Part shown: positions 27,367 through 34,513 of the stretch, piece by piece
Layout: the number at the start of each line of letters is the position of its first letter
Position numbering within the stretch: position 1 is the first letter of the stretch
Source of the DNA: Acidimicrobiia bacterium
GTDB lineage: Bacteria; Actinomycetota; Acidimicrobiia; Spongiisociales; UBA5794
Direction: 5' to 3'
Length of the DNA: 64,000 bases
Assembly: GCA_041393965.1 (NCBI GenBank)
Contig: JAWKJB010000003.1
Location: 124,001-188,000 of the forward strand
The notes under the pieces: model-generated
Seen by the model: only the letters and a program-made list of their open reading frames with translations
Database searches by the model: none
Told to the model about the DNA's origin: nothing
Made by a program: the position numbers and the translations under genes

Positions 27367-27844
27367 ACGGCGCGCCGGTGTGGTGACCGTTTCGAACTCG
27401 GCCGCTGCCGGCGCCACGGACGACCGGTCTGGCACGATCCTCGCTGAGGGCCTCGCCGACCTCGGATTCGATGTCGTCGAGCGGTCGGTGATCCCCGACG
27501 GGGTCGAATCGGTCGAGACCACGCTTCGCGACCTTGCCAGCCGCTGTGATCTGATCGTGACCACCGGCGGGACCGGGCTCTCCCCGACGGACCTGACACC
27601 CGAAGGCACTCTGCGTGTGGTGGACCGCCTCGTGCCCGGTGTCTCTGAGGCCCTGCGCGCCGATACCTTCGGAAAGGTCCCGTTCGGGATGCTGTCGCGG
27701 GGTGTGAGTGGACTCGCGGGCGCATGTCTCGTGATCAATCTCCCCGGCTCGCCCAAGGCCGTGTCGGAAGGCCTCGAGGTGATCGCCGGTGTGCTCGAGC
27801 ACGCCATCGACCTCGCGACGGGAGAATTCGGACGCCACGACTGA
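27359..27844 (+). CDS. Molybdopterin adenylyltransferase (MogA/MoaB family)
   Basis: A 161-residue protein of the MogA/MoaB fold, which adenylylates molybdopterin before molybdate insertion by MoeA. The family motifs are RAGVVTVSNSAAAGATDDRS, IVTTGGTGLSPTDLTPEGT and LVINLPGSPKAVSEGL. The GTG start at 27359 overlaps the end of moaC. The gene ends the operon. MogA and MoaB cannot be separated firmly by eye, but the location next to moeA and moaC fixes the pathway. Confidence 0.9.
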   Translation: MTERRAGVVTVSNSAAAGATDDRSGTILAEGLADLGFDVVERSVIPDGVESVETTLRDLASRCDLIVTTGGTGLSPTDLTPEGTLRVVDRLVPGVSEALRADTFGKVPFGMLSRGVSGLAGACLVINLPGSPKAVSEGLEVIAGVLEHAIDLATGEFGRHD

Positions 27845-27990
27845 CAATGCCGTATCCTCCCGAGGTCGAATGAGTTGCCGATAGTTGGGCCTCCCGACCA
27901 TCATGGGCCCGTAGGAGCCCGAAATACTTCGGATGATCACCGACCTTGCCTACGCTTTCAGGGCTGGCGGAGTAAGAGGAAACGCAACAG

Positions 27991-28461
27991 ATGCCAATCG
28001 TGCTGTTCATTCTGGTTGCAGGATTGTGGGCTGCGTTTCTGCTCCCATCGTTCTTCGACCACCGCAGCCGAGCGCCCAAGGCGACGACCCGCGATTTCGC
28101 CCGCACAAGGGCGATGCTCGCCAATGTCGCCCAGTCCCAGCCGGACACCGATGTCTACATTCGGCGTCACGCGCAGGTTCGTCGGCGTCATGTGTTGATC
28201 GGTATGGGTGTCGCAGCGGTCGCGACCCTGGTGTTCGCCACTTGGACGGGGTCGCTGCCGTGGCTCTATGTGAACATCGCGGTCAACATCGGGATCGCGG
28301 TGTATGTCACCTTGCTGCTCACGATCAAGCAGCGACGGGAGCTCCAGCGCACGATCGTGACACCGATCACCGACGCCCCGCATCGCCCCCTTGCGGCCGT
28401 CCCGCTCCAGTCCACCTATGTGACCGACGAAGCGGCCACGGTGCGAGTCATCGCCGGGTAG
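27991..28461 (+). CDS. Small membrane protein of unknown function
   Basis: A 156-residue protein with an N-terminal hydrophobic helix (VLFILVAGLWAAFLLPSFF), a charged segment of about 45 residues, and two further helices at about 68-110 (VLIGMGVAAVATLVFATW and LYVNIAVNIGIAVYVTLLL), then a C-terminal cytosolic or exterior tail. Similar small membrane proteins stand near molybdopterin genes in other actinobacteria, but I cannot assign a function. ATG 27991 has AAGAGGAAA upstream. It is 146 nt after mogA and could have its own promoter. Confidence 0.7.
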   Translation: MPIVLFILVAGLWAAFLLPSFFDHRSRAPKATTRDFARTRAMLANVAQSQPDTDVYIRRHAQVRRRHVLIGMGVAAVATLVFATWTGSLPWLYVNIAVNIGIAVYVTLLLTIKQRRELQRTIVTPITDAPHRPLAAVPLQSTYVTDEAATVRVIAG

Positions 28462-28668
28462 CCGCGTCGCTGGACTCGTATTGCTGCGTTCAAGGGGATG
28501 TTTCGGTTTGCCGATCGTCCGTGCGACATCGACGATGCCGTGTTGTGAGCGCGCCGTAAGACTCGAAGGGCACCGATGATGTCGCTATGCCGCCGTTTAT
28601 CGCACCTTCAGGTCGGTTCGTAGACTTGGTCGAGAAGGTTCACTCTCGGATCCCAAGGAGGTAGGTCC

Positions 28669-29184
28669 ATGAGAGGGTCGCGGATGATGGTCGGAATCAT
28701 CGTGCTGTCCGTGGCGATGTCGGCGTGTTCCGGCAGCGACGACGCAACAGGGGATGGCCCATCAGATGGAGCGGGTGGCGATCTGCCGGACAACTGCAGC
28801 TTGATCACCGAAGAGGAAGCAACCACGCTTGCCGGCTACGATCTCGAAGTCGGGGAGGACTCATTCCTTGGCTGCGGCTTCATCCCGCCCGGCGCCAATG
28901 TGGCTGACATCGTCGTGGCTACGGCGGTGAGGTCCGGGGGAGCGGCAGCCGTGGCAGCCGATGCCTATCCCAATGCCACGGAGGTCATCCCGGTGTCGGT
29001 GGGAGCCGACACGGTGGCGGTGACTTCACCCTCGGGTGAGTCGATCGCTGCCATCCTCACCACCGACGGGGATCGAGTTGTCGAATTGGGGATCATCTTC
29101 CTCCTCATCGACCCGACGGAGAGCTCCCGCATCGACGACGCTGCCGAACTGGCCGTGACCGCCTTGGGAAGATGGGGTGGCTGA
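28669..29184 (+). CDS. Predicted lipoprotein with DUF3558-like domain
   Basis: A 171-residue lipoprotein. The signal MVGIIVLSVAMSAC ends in the lipobox MSAC, followed by a Ser/Gly/Asp linker. The mature domain begins DNCSLITEEEATTLAGYDL and has a second Cys in FLGCGFIPPG; the CSL(L/I)T...E pattern recalls actinobacterial DUF3558 and also the C-terminal domain of the 794-residue lipoprotein at 39206-41590. ATG 28669 has a strong AAGGAGG 8 nt upstream. Function unknown. Confidence 0.75.
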   Translation: MRGSRMMVGIIVLSVAMSACSGSDDATGDGPSDGAGGDLPDNCSLITEEEATTLAGYDLEVGEDSFLGCGFIPPGANVADIVVATAVRSGGAAAVAADAYPNATEVIPVSVGADTVAVTSPSGESIAAILTTDGDRVVELGIIFLLIDPTESSRIDDAAELAVTALGRWGG

Positions 29185-29239
29185 TACCCACAAGCACTGA
29201 CTGGCACATCACGGATGCTCTGGGCGGGGGACCGTGCCC

Positions 29240-29492
29240 ACCGTGTGGTATGAGGAGGGGCCCGTCGAAAGGCGCTGTCCCAGAATCCGCGGGCGATCGT
29301 GAGAGTGACGATGATGGCCGAGCCATCCGGCGACGACCCCTGCGTCGGTCATCGGGTTGAAGAACTCGTCCAACCCGAGCAGGATCGATACCACCGTGAA
29401 TCCCAGGTGGAGGATCTCGTAGGCGACATTCGAGGGTCCGGTGCGCTGCGTGGTTACGGTCCTGACTGCCAGGTACTTGCCATACAGTTTGA
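29240..29492 (-). pseudogene. Remnant of a DoxX-like small membrane protein gene
   Basis: On the minus strand one frame reads SNVAYEILHLGFTVVSILLG then LDEFFNPMTDAGVVAGWLG, which looks like the start of DoxX-like membrane proteins. A +1/-1 shifted frame continues with AIIVTLTIARGFWDSAFRR, resembling the C-terminal end of the same family. There is no start codon in the first frame, the middle is missing and the frames disagree. The 374-nt gap 29185-29558 that holds it contains no other gene I can support. Confidence 0.4.
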
Positions 29493-29558
29493 GACATCGC
29501 CCGTGTGATGGGTGGCGACCGAGCGGTCGGAACCTATCCGAGGAGAAGGGACCGACGC

Positions 29559-31103
29559 ATGGCAGGAGACAAGAAGCTTAGCGGACCAGACCTCCGAGTA
29601 GATGGGATCCCCGTTGACGAGGTGGCCGCTGGTGTGTTCAGAACGGGGCATTTCGACGGCAAGCCGGTGGTCATGGTCGGCTCAAAGGAGGGTGGTGTCC
29701 ACGCGATAGGTGGGTCGTGCACCCACTATGGCGGACCGCTCGGCGACGGGTTGTGCATCGACGGGGAGATCCGTTGCCCGTGGCACCACGCCGCCTTCGA
29801 TGTCTCCACGGGTGAGGCCGTGGGCGCACCGGCCCTCAATCCGATTGCCACCTACGAAACCGCCGAGCGTGACGGCCGCATCTTCGTCACCGGACCGAGA
29901 GAGGTCATGTCGCCAGACCGCACGCCGCCATCTCCTCCCGAGTCCGTGGTGATCGTCGGGTCGGGCGCTGCTGGCGCTGCTGCTGCCGAGCAACTCCGGG
30001 CGCAGGGCTACAAGGGCCCGATCGCACTGATTGGGCAAGAGCCACCTGTCGACCGACCCAATGTGTCCAAGGACTATCTCGCCGGGACCGCACCCGAGGA
30101 GTGGATGCCACTGCGCTCGTCGCAGTTCTACGCCGATGCAGCTATCGACCTCGTCATAGGCGGCCGAGTCGATTCGATCGATTCCGAGACGCGGACCGTC
30201 CGGCTCAACGATGGTGAAGAGCTGTCCTATGGTGCGCTCCTGCTCGCCACCGGAGCCGAACCCCGACGCCTCCCTGTTCCTGGCGCCGACCTGGTTCATG
30301 TCCACTATCTGCGAACGCTCGACGACAGCAGGGCCATCATCGCTGCCCTCGACAATGTGAGACAGGCGGTGGTGGTCGGCGCCGGGTTCATCGGTCTCGA
30401 GGTGGCAGCCTCGCTCCGCCACCGAGACATCGATGTCGCGGTGGTGGCCCCGGAGGAGATCCCGCTCGCCCGCCTCATCGGGGAAACCCTGGGCCGGTTC
30501 GTTGTTGAACTGCATCGGGAACATGGCGTCCAGTTCCACCTGGGTCGTGGCGTCACCGGGATCGAGGAGGACTCCGTGGTACTCGACGACGACACAAGGC
30601 TCCCCGCCGATCTCGTGGTGGTGGGGATCGGGGTCACGCCGCGAACCGGACTGGCCGAAGCAGCAGGGCTCGCCGTCGACAACGGCATCGTCGTCGACAG
30701 CCACCTCCGCACGAGTGACGCGAACATCTGGGCCGCTGGAGATGTCGCTCGCTACCCTGGACCGGACGGGAGACCGGTACGAGTCGAGCACTGGGTTCTG
30801 GCAGAGCGGCAGGGCCAGATCGCAGCTCGCAACATGCTGGGCCACGACATTGCCTTCACTCAGCCGCCGTTCTTTTGGAGTCAGCACTACGACATCCCCA
30901 TCAATGTCACCGGACACCTCGACGACTGGGATGAAGAGGTGGTCAACGGTGATCCCCATCAACGGGATGTCCTGGTCGGCTACCGGAAGGCGGGACAGGT
31001 GACAGCGGTCGCCTCCATCTATCGAGACCGAGACAGCCTCCGCGCTGAACAGGCGCTCGCCACCGGCGACCAGCAAGCCCTTGCCGCGCTCGTTGACCGA
31101 TAG
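29559..31103 (+). CDS. Rieske-FAD oxidoreductase (AIF-like pyridine nucleotide-disulfide family)
   Basis: A 514-residue protein fusing an N-terminal Rieske [2Fe-2S] domain to an FAD/NAD(P)H reductase. The Rieske cluster ligands are in SCTHYGGPLGDG and RCPWHHAAFD (Cys-His and Cys-His pairs). From about residue 130 follow the FAD motif VVIVGSGAAGAAAAEQLRAQG, the NAD(P)H motif VVVGAGFIGLEVAASL and the second FAD motif IWAAGDVARY, then a C-terminal reductase domain (HYDIPINVTGHLDDWD). The layout matches AIFM3-like and ferredoxin-reductase-like proteins. ATG 29559 has AGGAGAAGGGA upstream. It could pass electrons to an oxygenase such as BoxB, but that is speculation. Transcribed alone. Confidence 0.88.
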   Translation: MAGDKKLSGPDLRVDGIPVDEVAAGVFRTGHFDGKPVVMVGSKEGGVHAIGGSCTHYGGPLGDGLCIDGEIRCPWHHAAFDVSTGEAVGAPALNPIATYETAERDGRIFVTGPREVMSPDRTPPSPPESVVIVGSGAAGAAAAEQLRAQGYKGPIALIGQEPPVDRPNVSKDYLAGTAPEEWMPLRSSQFYADAAIDLVIGGRVDSIDSETRTVRLNDGEELSYGALLLATGAEPRRLPVPGADLVHVHYLRTLDDSRAIIAALDNVRQAVVVGAGFIGLEVAASLRHRDIDVAVVAPEEIPLARLIGETLGRFVVELHREHGVQFHLGRGVTGIEEDSVVLDDDTRLPADLVVVGIGVTPRTGLAEAAGLAVDNGIVVDSHLRTSDANIWAAGDVARYPGPDGRPVRVEHWVLAERQGQIAARNMLGHDIAFTQPPFFWSQHYDIPINVTGHLDDWDEEVVNGDPHQRDVLVGYRKAGQVTAVASIYRDRDSLRAEQALATGDQQALAALVDR

Positions 31104-31433
31104 AGATATCACGCACCGAAGTCGTTTCGACCCACAGCAAGGTCGAGCCGGCAAACGATGAGATCGTTCTGTCGGTTGCGCCGATCGACGGCGCTGTTGC
31201 ACTTGCAGGGAGCGCAGCTGACCGCCCTTCGCTGCCTCTGTCGGAATCACCTTTCGGCCTATGCCCGCGCTTGCCCCACAACGGCCAAACTCCCGACCCC
31301 GACGCCGGACCGGCCGGAGCTTTGCCAGCAACCTCACACATCGACCCGACCGCCCGGGTACGGCAGGCAGTCCCGAATGGCTGGCGTCAGACGACTGTGC
31401 GACCCAACCCGCGGTACCATCCAGAGTTCTCGG
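31104..31433. other. Intergenic region before tRNA-Ala
   Basis: A 330-nt stretch without a supported gene. Open frames here lack codon bias and ribosome-binding sites. The final 40 nt must hold the tRNA promoter (a weak TACCAT lies at 31417-31422). I see nothing else. Confidence 0.6.
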
Positions 31434-31510
31434 GGGTGTAGCTCAGTCCGGCAGAGCGCCACGTTCGCAACGTGGAAGCCACGGGTTCAAATCCCGTCAC
31501 CTCCACCACA
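31434..31510 (+). tRNA. tRNA-Ala (anticodon CGC), CCA encoded
   Basis: A 74-nt tRNA (31434-31507) plus genomic CCA. The acceptor stem GGGGGTG pairs with CACCTCC and contains the G3:U70 wobble that identifies alanine tRNAs. The anticodon stem CCACG/CGTGG encloses the loop TTCGCAA, anticodon CGC. The T arm is ACGGG TTCAAAT CCCGT. It contains two of the five ACGT tetramers seen in the whole window. A degenerate copy of its 3' part occurs at 32604-32656. Confidence 0.95.
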
Positions 31511-31788
31511 CGACGACCGGTCGATGCGCAATCCGATTCTGTTCCACACGTGTGCGTCGCAGTCTCGGCTCGTGGGATGGGGTTGACGAGCGGTCAGAGC
31601 TCCAGATCACCTCGTCCGCAATGTTGGGGCCACGGCTTCCATTCCCGTCTGCTCCAAGCACATGTGAAGACGCACCTACAGGTGAAGCCAGAACCTGTCC
31701 GCACATGCCCGTGAGGCGGGTTCTCGCTTCTCGAGGCAACTGGACATCGGAGGCTGCCGACAGAGCGCGGACAGTGATCGATAGCCCC
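31511..31788. other. Gap between tRNA-Ala and the RHH/PIN module
   Basis: About 280 nt with no supported gene. Its base use is less biased than the flanks and it carries one of the rare ACGT sites (31550-31553). It is the left part of the segment bounded by the tRNA and its partial copy. Confidence 0.5.
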
Positions 31789-31823
31789 TTGACCGTATCT
31801 GCAATCGAGATACAATGGATTGC
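31789..31823 (+). promoter_or_regulatory. Promoter and putative operator of the RHH/PIN module
   Basis: TTGACC (31789-31794), 16-nt spacer and TACAAT (31811-31816), with ATG 7 nt later. Two interleaved inverted repeats overlap the spacer and -10 box: GTATCT/AGATAC (31795-31800, 31808-31813) and GCAATC/GATTGC (31801-31806, 31818-31823). This fits autoregulation by a ribbon-helix-helix antitoxin. Confidence 0.65.
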
Positions 31824-32075
31824 ATGAAGGGAACAAGAACCGTCGGTTTCTCGATAGCAGAGGCGGATTCGAAGCGCCTTGAGCGTCTGACCCGCATCTT
31901 TGGGCAGGGCAACCGGTCCCAGTTTCTGCGCGTTGCGATGGACGAGATGGAGCGAATCGAGCGCGCGGAACGTCTCAAGCGGCTACAGGCCTATGGCGCC
32001 GAACGCGCAGCATCTCTCGATGCTCCAATCACTGCAGTCGAAGCCGTCCGCGAGGTTCTCAAGAGCCGCCGATAG
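31824..32075 (+). CDS. Ribbon-helix-helix antitoxin-like protein
   Basis: An 83-residue protein. The N-terminal strand KGTRTVGFSIAEADSKRL and the following helices LERLTRIFGQGNRSQFLRVA form a ribbon-helix-helix DNA-binding domain; the C-terminal half is a charged helix likely to bind the toxin. ATG 31824 is preferred over ATG 31815 because the -10 box overlaps the latter and would place the transcription start at 31823-31824. The PIN toxin gene starts directly after its stop. It should neutralise the PIN protein and repress its own promoter through the inverted repeats there. Confidence 0.8.
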   Translation: MKGTRTVGFSIAEADSKRLERLTRIFGQGNRSQFLRVAMDEMERIERAERLKRLQAYGAERAASLDAPITAVEAVREVLKSRR

Positions 32076-32561
32076 ATGCCCGGCAGGTCAATCCCCGTCG
32101 TGTTCGATGTGAACATCTTCATCGGGGCAGTCACAGAAACGGGCGGGTCCTTTGCCTCGTGGCCCTCACCGCCGCCTGTGCGAGGGAATCTTGCGGCGAA
32201 CGCCGTCGGAATCGTCAACGATGCTCGGGAGTTCGCTCTCTATGTGTCAGAGCACATCCTCGTCAATGTCATTCGAGTACTCCAGGACAAGTACCGATGG
32301 GATGCCGATAGGGCGGCGGAGTATGTGTCGGTGATTGTCGACATTGCCTACGCAAGCGGAGGCGGTGAAGTGAGTCCCACGAACACGGTGACTGACTGTA
32401 AGGACTTCGAAGACAACCGAATCCTTGAATGCGCCGAATCAGCGGGCGCGATGCTCATTGTCTCTGACGATACAGATCTTCTGTCAATGAGCCCCTGGCG
32501 TGGCACTCCCATCATCACCGCTGAGGACTTCGCAAGGCGAACCGATGCATCTCGTCGCTGA
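32076..32561 (+). CDS. PIN-domain toxin (VapC-like)
   Basis: A 161-residue PIN-domain protein, a probable endoribonuclease toxin. Acidic active-site candidates are the Asp in VVFDVNIFIG near the N-terminus, Glu in VSEHILVNVIRVL, Asp in CKDFEDNRILECAE and the aspartates of IVSDDTDLL. It is of the longer PIN type often listed as putative toxin-antitoxin toxin of PIN family. ATG 32076 immediately follows the antitoxin stop. The pair lies between tRNA-Ala and a degenerate tRNA-Ala fragment, suggesting acquisition by insertion at the tRNA. Confidence 0.82.
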   Translation: MPGRSIPVVFDVNIFIGAVTETGGSFASWPSPPPVRGNLAANAVGIVNDAREFALYVSEHILVNVIRVLQDKYRWDADRAAEYVSVIVDIAYASGGGEVSPTNTVTDCKDFEDNRILECAESAGAMLIVSDDTDLLSMSPWRGTPIITAEDFARRTDASRR

Positions 32562-32603
32562 TTCACCTCCGTTTGGGGGTTGATGGTCGTCCAAAGGTCT
32601 TCG

Positions 32604-32656
32604 AGCGCCGCGTTCGCAACGGGGAAGCCACGGGTTCGGGTCCCGTCACTCCACCA
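32604..32656 (+). repeat. Degenerate copy of the tRNA-Ala 3' part (attachment-site-like)
   Basis: It aligns with tRNA-Ala 31457-31510 from AGCGCC through the terminal ACCA with five substitutions and one deleted C. The copy has lost the acceptor 5' strand and D arm, so it is not a functional tRNA. Two of the substitutions remove the two ACGT sites present in the real tRNA. Together with the tRNA it brackets the RHH/PIN module. Confidence 0.75.
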
Positions 32657-32791
32657 GCCACGGCGAACCCCGATCCACGGTAGCTGCCCGAACTCGTGCA
32701 GAGCACCGCCCAGATCGAAACCTCATCGTACGCTGAGGAGGCAGAATCGCAGGTAGCCGAATACATCGTCAATAAGCGATATCATCACCGC

Positions 32792-33142
32792 ATGGCGATA
32801 CATGTGGAAGACCGTTCGGATCGGGAGGTCGGCGCCAAGTTGTTCCGTGGTCTTGGCGACGGAACGAGACTTGCGATTCTGCAGATACTGGCGTCGGGTG
32901 AACATCGTGTCGCCGACCTGGTAGAAGCGTTGGGCTCCTCCCAGTCCAATGTCTCAGCCCATCTGGCCTGCCTGAAGCGCTGTGGCCTCGTCGAGGACCG
33001 CCCCGAGGGGAGGGCGGTCTTCTACAAGATCGCCTCCAATCGCGTGTTTCCGCTCCTCGAAGCAGCCGAGTTGTTGCTGGCTGATGTTGGCCAACAGGTC
33101 GACCTGTGCCCGGTTCACGCGCCCGGCGGCAACGGAGCATGA
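32792..33142 (+). CDS. ArsR/SmtB-family metalloregulator
   Basis: A 116-residue winged-helix repressor. The recognition region is LGDGTRLAILQILASGEHRVADLVEALGSSQSNVSAHL in order, followed by the wing EDRPEGRAVFYKI. The C-terminus has DLCPVHAPGG with a Cys and His that could bind metal, as in CmtR-like sensors. ATG 32792 lies 6 nt after a TATCAT box (32780-32785), so the mRNA is leaderless. It overlaps the exporter gene by ATGA and most likely represses the pair until a metal such as Cd, Pb or Zn is present. Confidence 0.88.
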   Translation: MAIHVEDRSDREVGAKLFRGLGDGTRLAILQILASGEHRVADLVEALGSSQSNVSAHLACLKRCGLVEDRPEGRAVFYKIASNRVFPLLEAAELLLADVGQQVDLCPVHAPGGNGA

Positions 33143-33753
33143 CGGCTCCAGCCATCGGTGATCTGCGCCGCCGCGGACTTCGGCTCGAGTACCTGACCAT
33201 CGGATGGAACATCGTCGAAGCGGTGATCGCCGTCGCCGCCGGGGTGGCGGCGAGCTCGATCGCCTTGATTGGATTCGGGTTCGATTCGACCATCGAGGTG
33301 GCTGCAGCTTCCGTCGTGGTGTGGCAGTTCCGCTCCGAAGTGCGCGGAGGAGTCGACGAGGATCGCGAGCACCGAGCCCTGAAGATGATCGCAGTCACCT
33401 TCTTCGCCCTCACCGCCTATGTCGCCCTCGAAGCGGTCCGAACCCTCGTCACCCAACACGCCCCCGAAACATCAACGGTCGGGATCGCCCTCGCGGCAGT
33501 GTCTCTCGTCGTCATGCCCGTCCTTGCATGGTACAAACGACAGACCGCGCTGCGAATGGGAAGCGCAACACTGCTCGCCGACGCCGCCGAAACCTTCCTG
33601 TGCGCCTGGCTGTCGGCAATCCTTCTTGGCGGTCTCGTGTTGAACGCGACTTTGGGCTGGTGGTGGGCAGACCCGATCGCCGCGCTAGGCATCGCCTACC
33701 TCGCCGTCCGGGAAGGGCTCGAAGCATGGAGAGGCGATCACCACGACCACTAG
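33139..33753 (+). CDS. Cation transporter, short CDF-like family
   Basis: A 204-residue membrane protein with about six helices resembling the transmembrane part of cation diffusion facilitators. Metal-site candidates are the acidic residues in GFGFDSTIEVAAA (helix 2) and LADAAETFLCAWL (helix 5). It lacks the cytosolic C-terminal domain of about 90 residues found in ordinary CDF exporters; the tail is only EAWRGDHHDH, rich in His and Asp. Coupled to the ArsR-type regulator by a 4-nt overlap, it probably exports the metal that the regulator senses. Confidence 0.82.
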   Translation: MTAPAIGDLRRRGLRLEYLTIGWNIVEAVIAVAAGVAASSIALIGFGFDSTIEVAAASVVVWQFRSEVRGGVDEDREHRALKMIAVTFFALTAYVALEAVRTLVTQHAPETSTVGIALAAVSLVVMPVLAWYKRQTALRMGSATLLADAAETFLCAWLSAILLGGLVLNATLGWWWADPIAALGIAYLAVREGLEAWRGDHHDH

Positions 33754-33801
33754 CCCCGACCTTTCACGGGTGCCGCGGTGGGGTTCGGACAGATGCGAGT
33801 C

Positions 33802-33831
33802 TTGCAACCCGTCGCGCCAATGTGGCATAGT
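33802..33831 (+). promoter_or_regulatory. Promoter of the first MazF module (leaderless)
   Basis: TTGCAA (33802-33807), 18-nt spacer and CATAGT (33826-33831), 6 nt before ATG 33838. Confidence 0.5.
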
Positions 33832-33837
33832 TATGGC

Positions 33838-34074
33838 ATGGCACGCATACGAGTGAGTACCACGGTCGACGAGTCACTCTTGAAGAACGCGAGGAAACTC
33901 AGGTCGAATCTCAACGACGCCGCCCTGCTGGACGAAGCGCTCACCGCGTTGGTGGCAAGACATCGCGCCGCCGAGATCGATGCAGGGTACGGTGTGTACG
34001 ACGAACATCCCCTCGATGAGGCAGACGCATGGGGTGACCTGGCTTCCTTTCGAGAGGCGGCGGCCTCCTCGTGA
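33838..34074 (+). CDS. Antitoxin of a MazF-type module
   Basis: A 78-residue protein with a VapB/RHH-like N-terminus ([19 protein letters not shown]) followed by [21 protein letters not shown] and an acidic C-terminus ([17 protein letters not shown]) suited to toxin binding. Such DUF2191/VapB-like antitoxins pair with MazF as well as PIN toxins. ATG 33838 has a promoter ending 6 nt before it. Its stop overlaps the toxin start (GTGA). Confidence 0.8.
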   Translation: MARIRVSTTVDESLLKNARKLRSNLNDAALLDEALTALVARHRAAEIDAGYGVYDEHPLDEADAWGDLASFREAAASS

Positions 34075-34403
34075 ACGATCTGCCAGCCAGGGGAGAGGTG
34101 TGGTGGTGCGAACTGCCCGGAATCGGTCGCCGCCCGGTCGTGGTTCTTTCACGAGACGCCGCGATCCCTCGACTTCGACGGGCACTCATTGCGCCGTGCA
34201 CAACGACCGTCCGAGGGCTTGCGAGTGAGGTGCTCCTCGAGCCTGGCGACGATCCGATCCCGCGTCGGTCTGCTGTCAATCTCGATTCGGCAGAAGGTGT
34301 CGCGGTTGGGACGCTGACGGATCGACTTGGCAGGTTGAGTGACGGCCGCATGCACGAGGTGTGCGCAGCCCTCGCGGTTGCCGTCGATTGCAACAACTCG
34401 TAG
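34071..34403 (+). CDS. MazF/PemK-family toxin
   Basis: A 110-residue MazF-type endoribonuclease. The family's opening is clear: [24 protein letters not shown], then [22 protein letters not shown] and [26 protein letters not shown] 34071 overlaps the antitoxin stop, the usual coupling. It presumably cleaves single-stranded mRNA at a short motif when the antitoxin is degraded; the motif is unknown. Unlike the other two toxin-antitoxin pairs of the window, I find no flanking duplication. Confidence 0.88.
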   Translation: MNDLPARGEVWWCELPGIGRRPVVVLSRDAAIPRLRRALIAPCTTTVRGLASEVLLEPGDDPIPRRSAVNLDSAEGVAVGTLTDRLGRLSDGRMHEVCAALAVAVDCNNS

Positions 34404-34513
34404 TCCGAACGAACGGGGGATACGCACTCCGGTCGCTGCGCGTCTTTCAGGGTTCCTTCAGGCCCGACCCGTATGGTGGCCACATCGTTCGACTCACCAG
34501 AAAGGACCGCGCG

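Noticed and set aside
31104..32791. Integrase or transposase associated with the tRNA-Ala site
   Set aside because: No frame in either strand has recombinase-like residues; only the toxin-antitoxin pair is convincing.
33754..34513. Flanking duplication around the first MazF module, as seen for the second
   Set aside because: Comparison of the sequences after the cation transporter and after the toxin showed no shared stretch.
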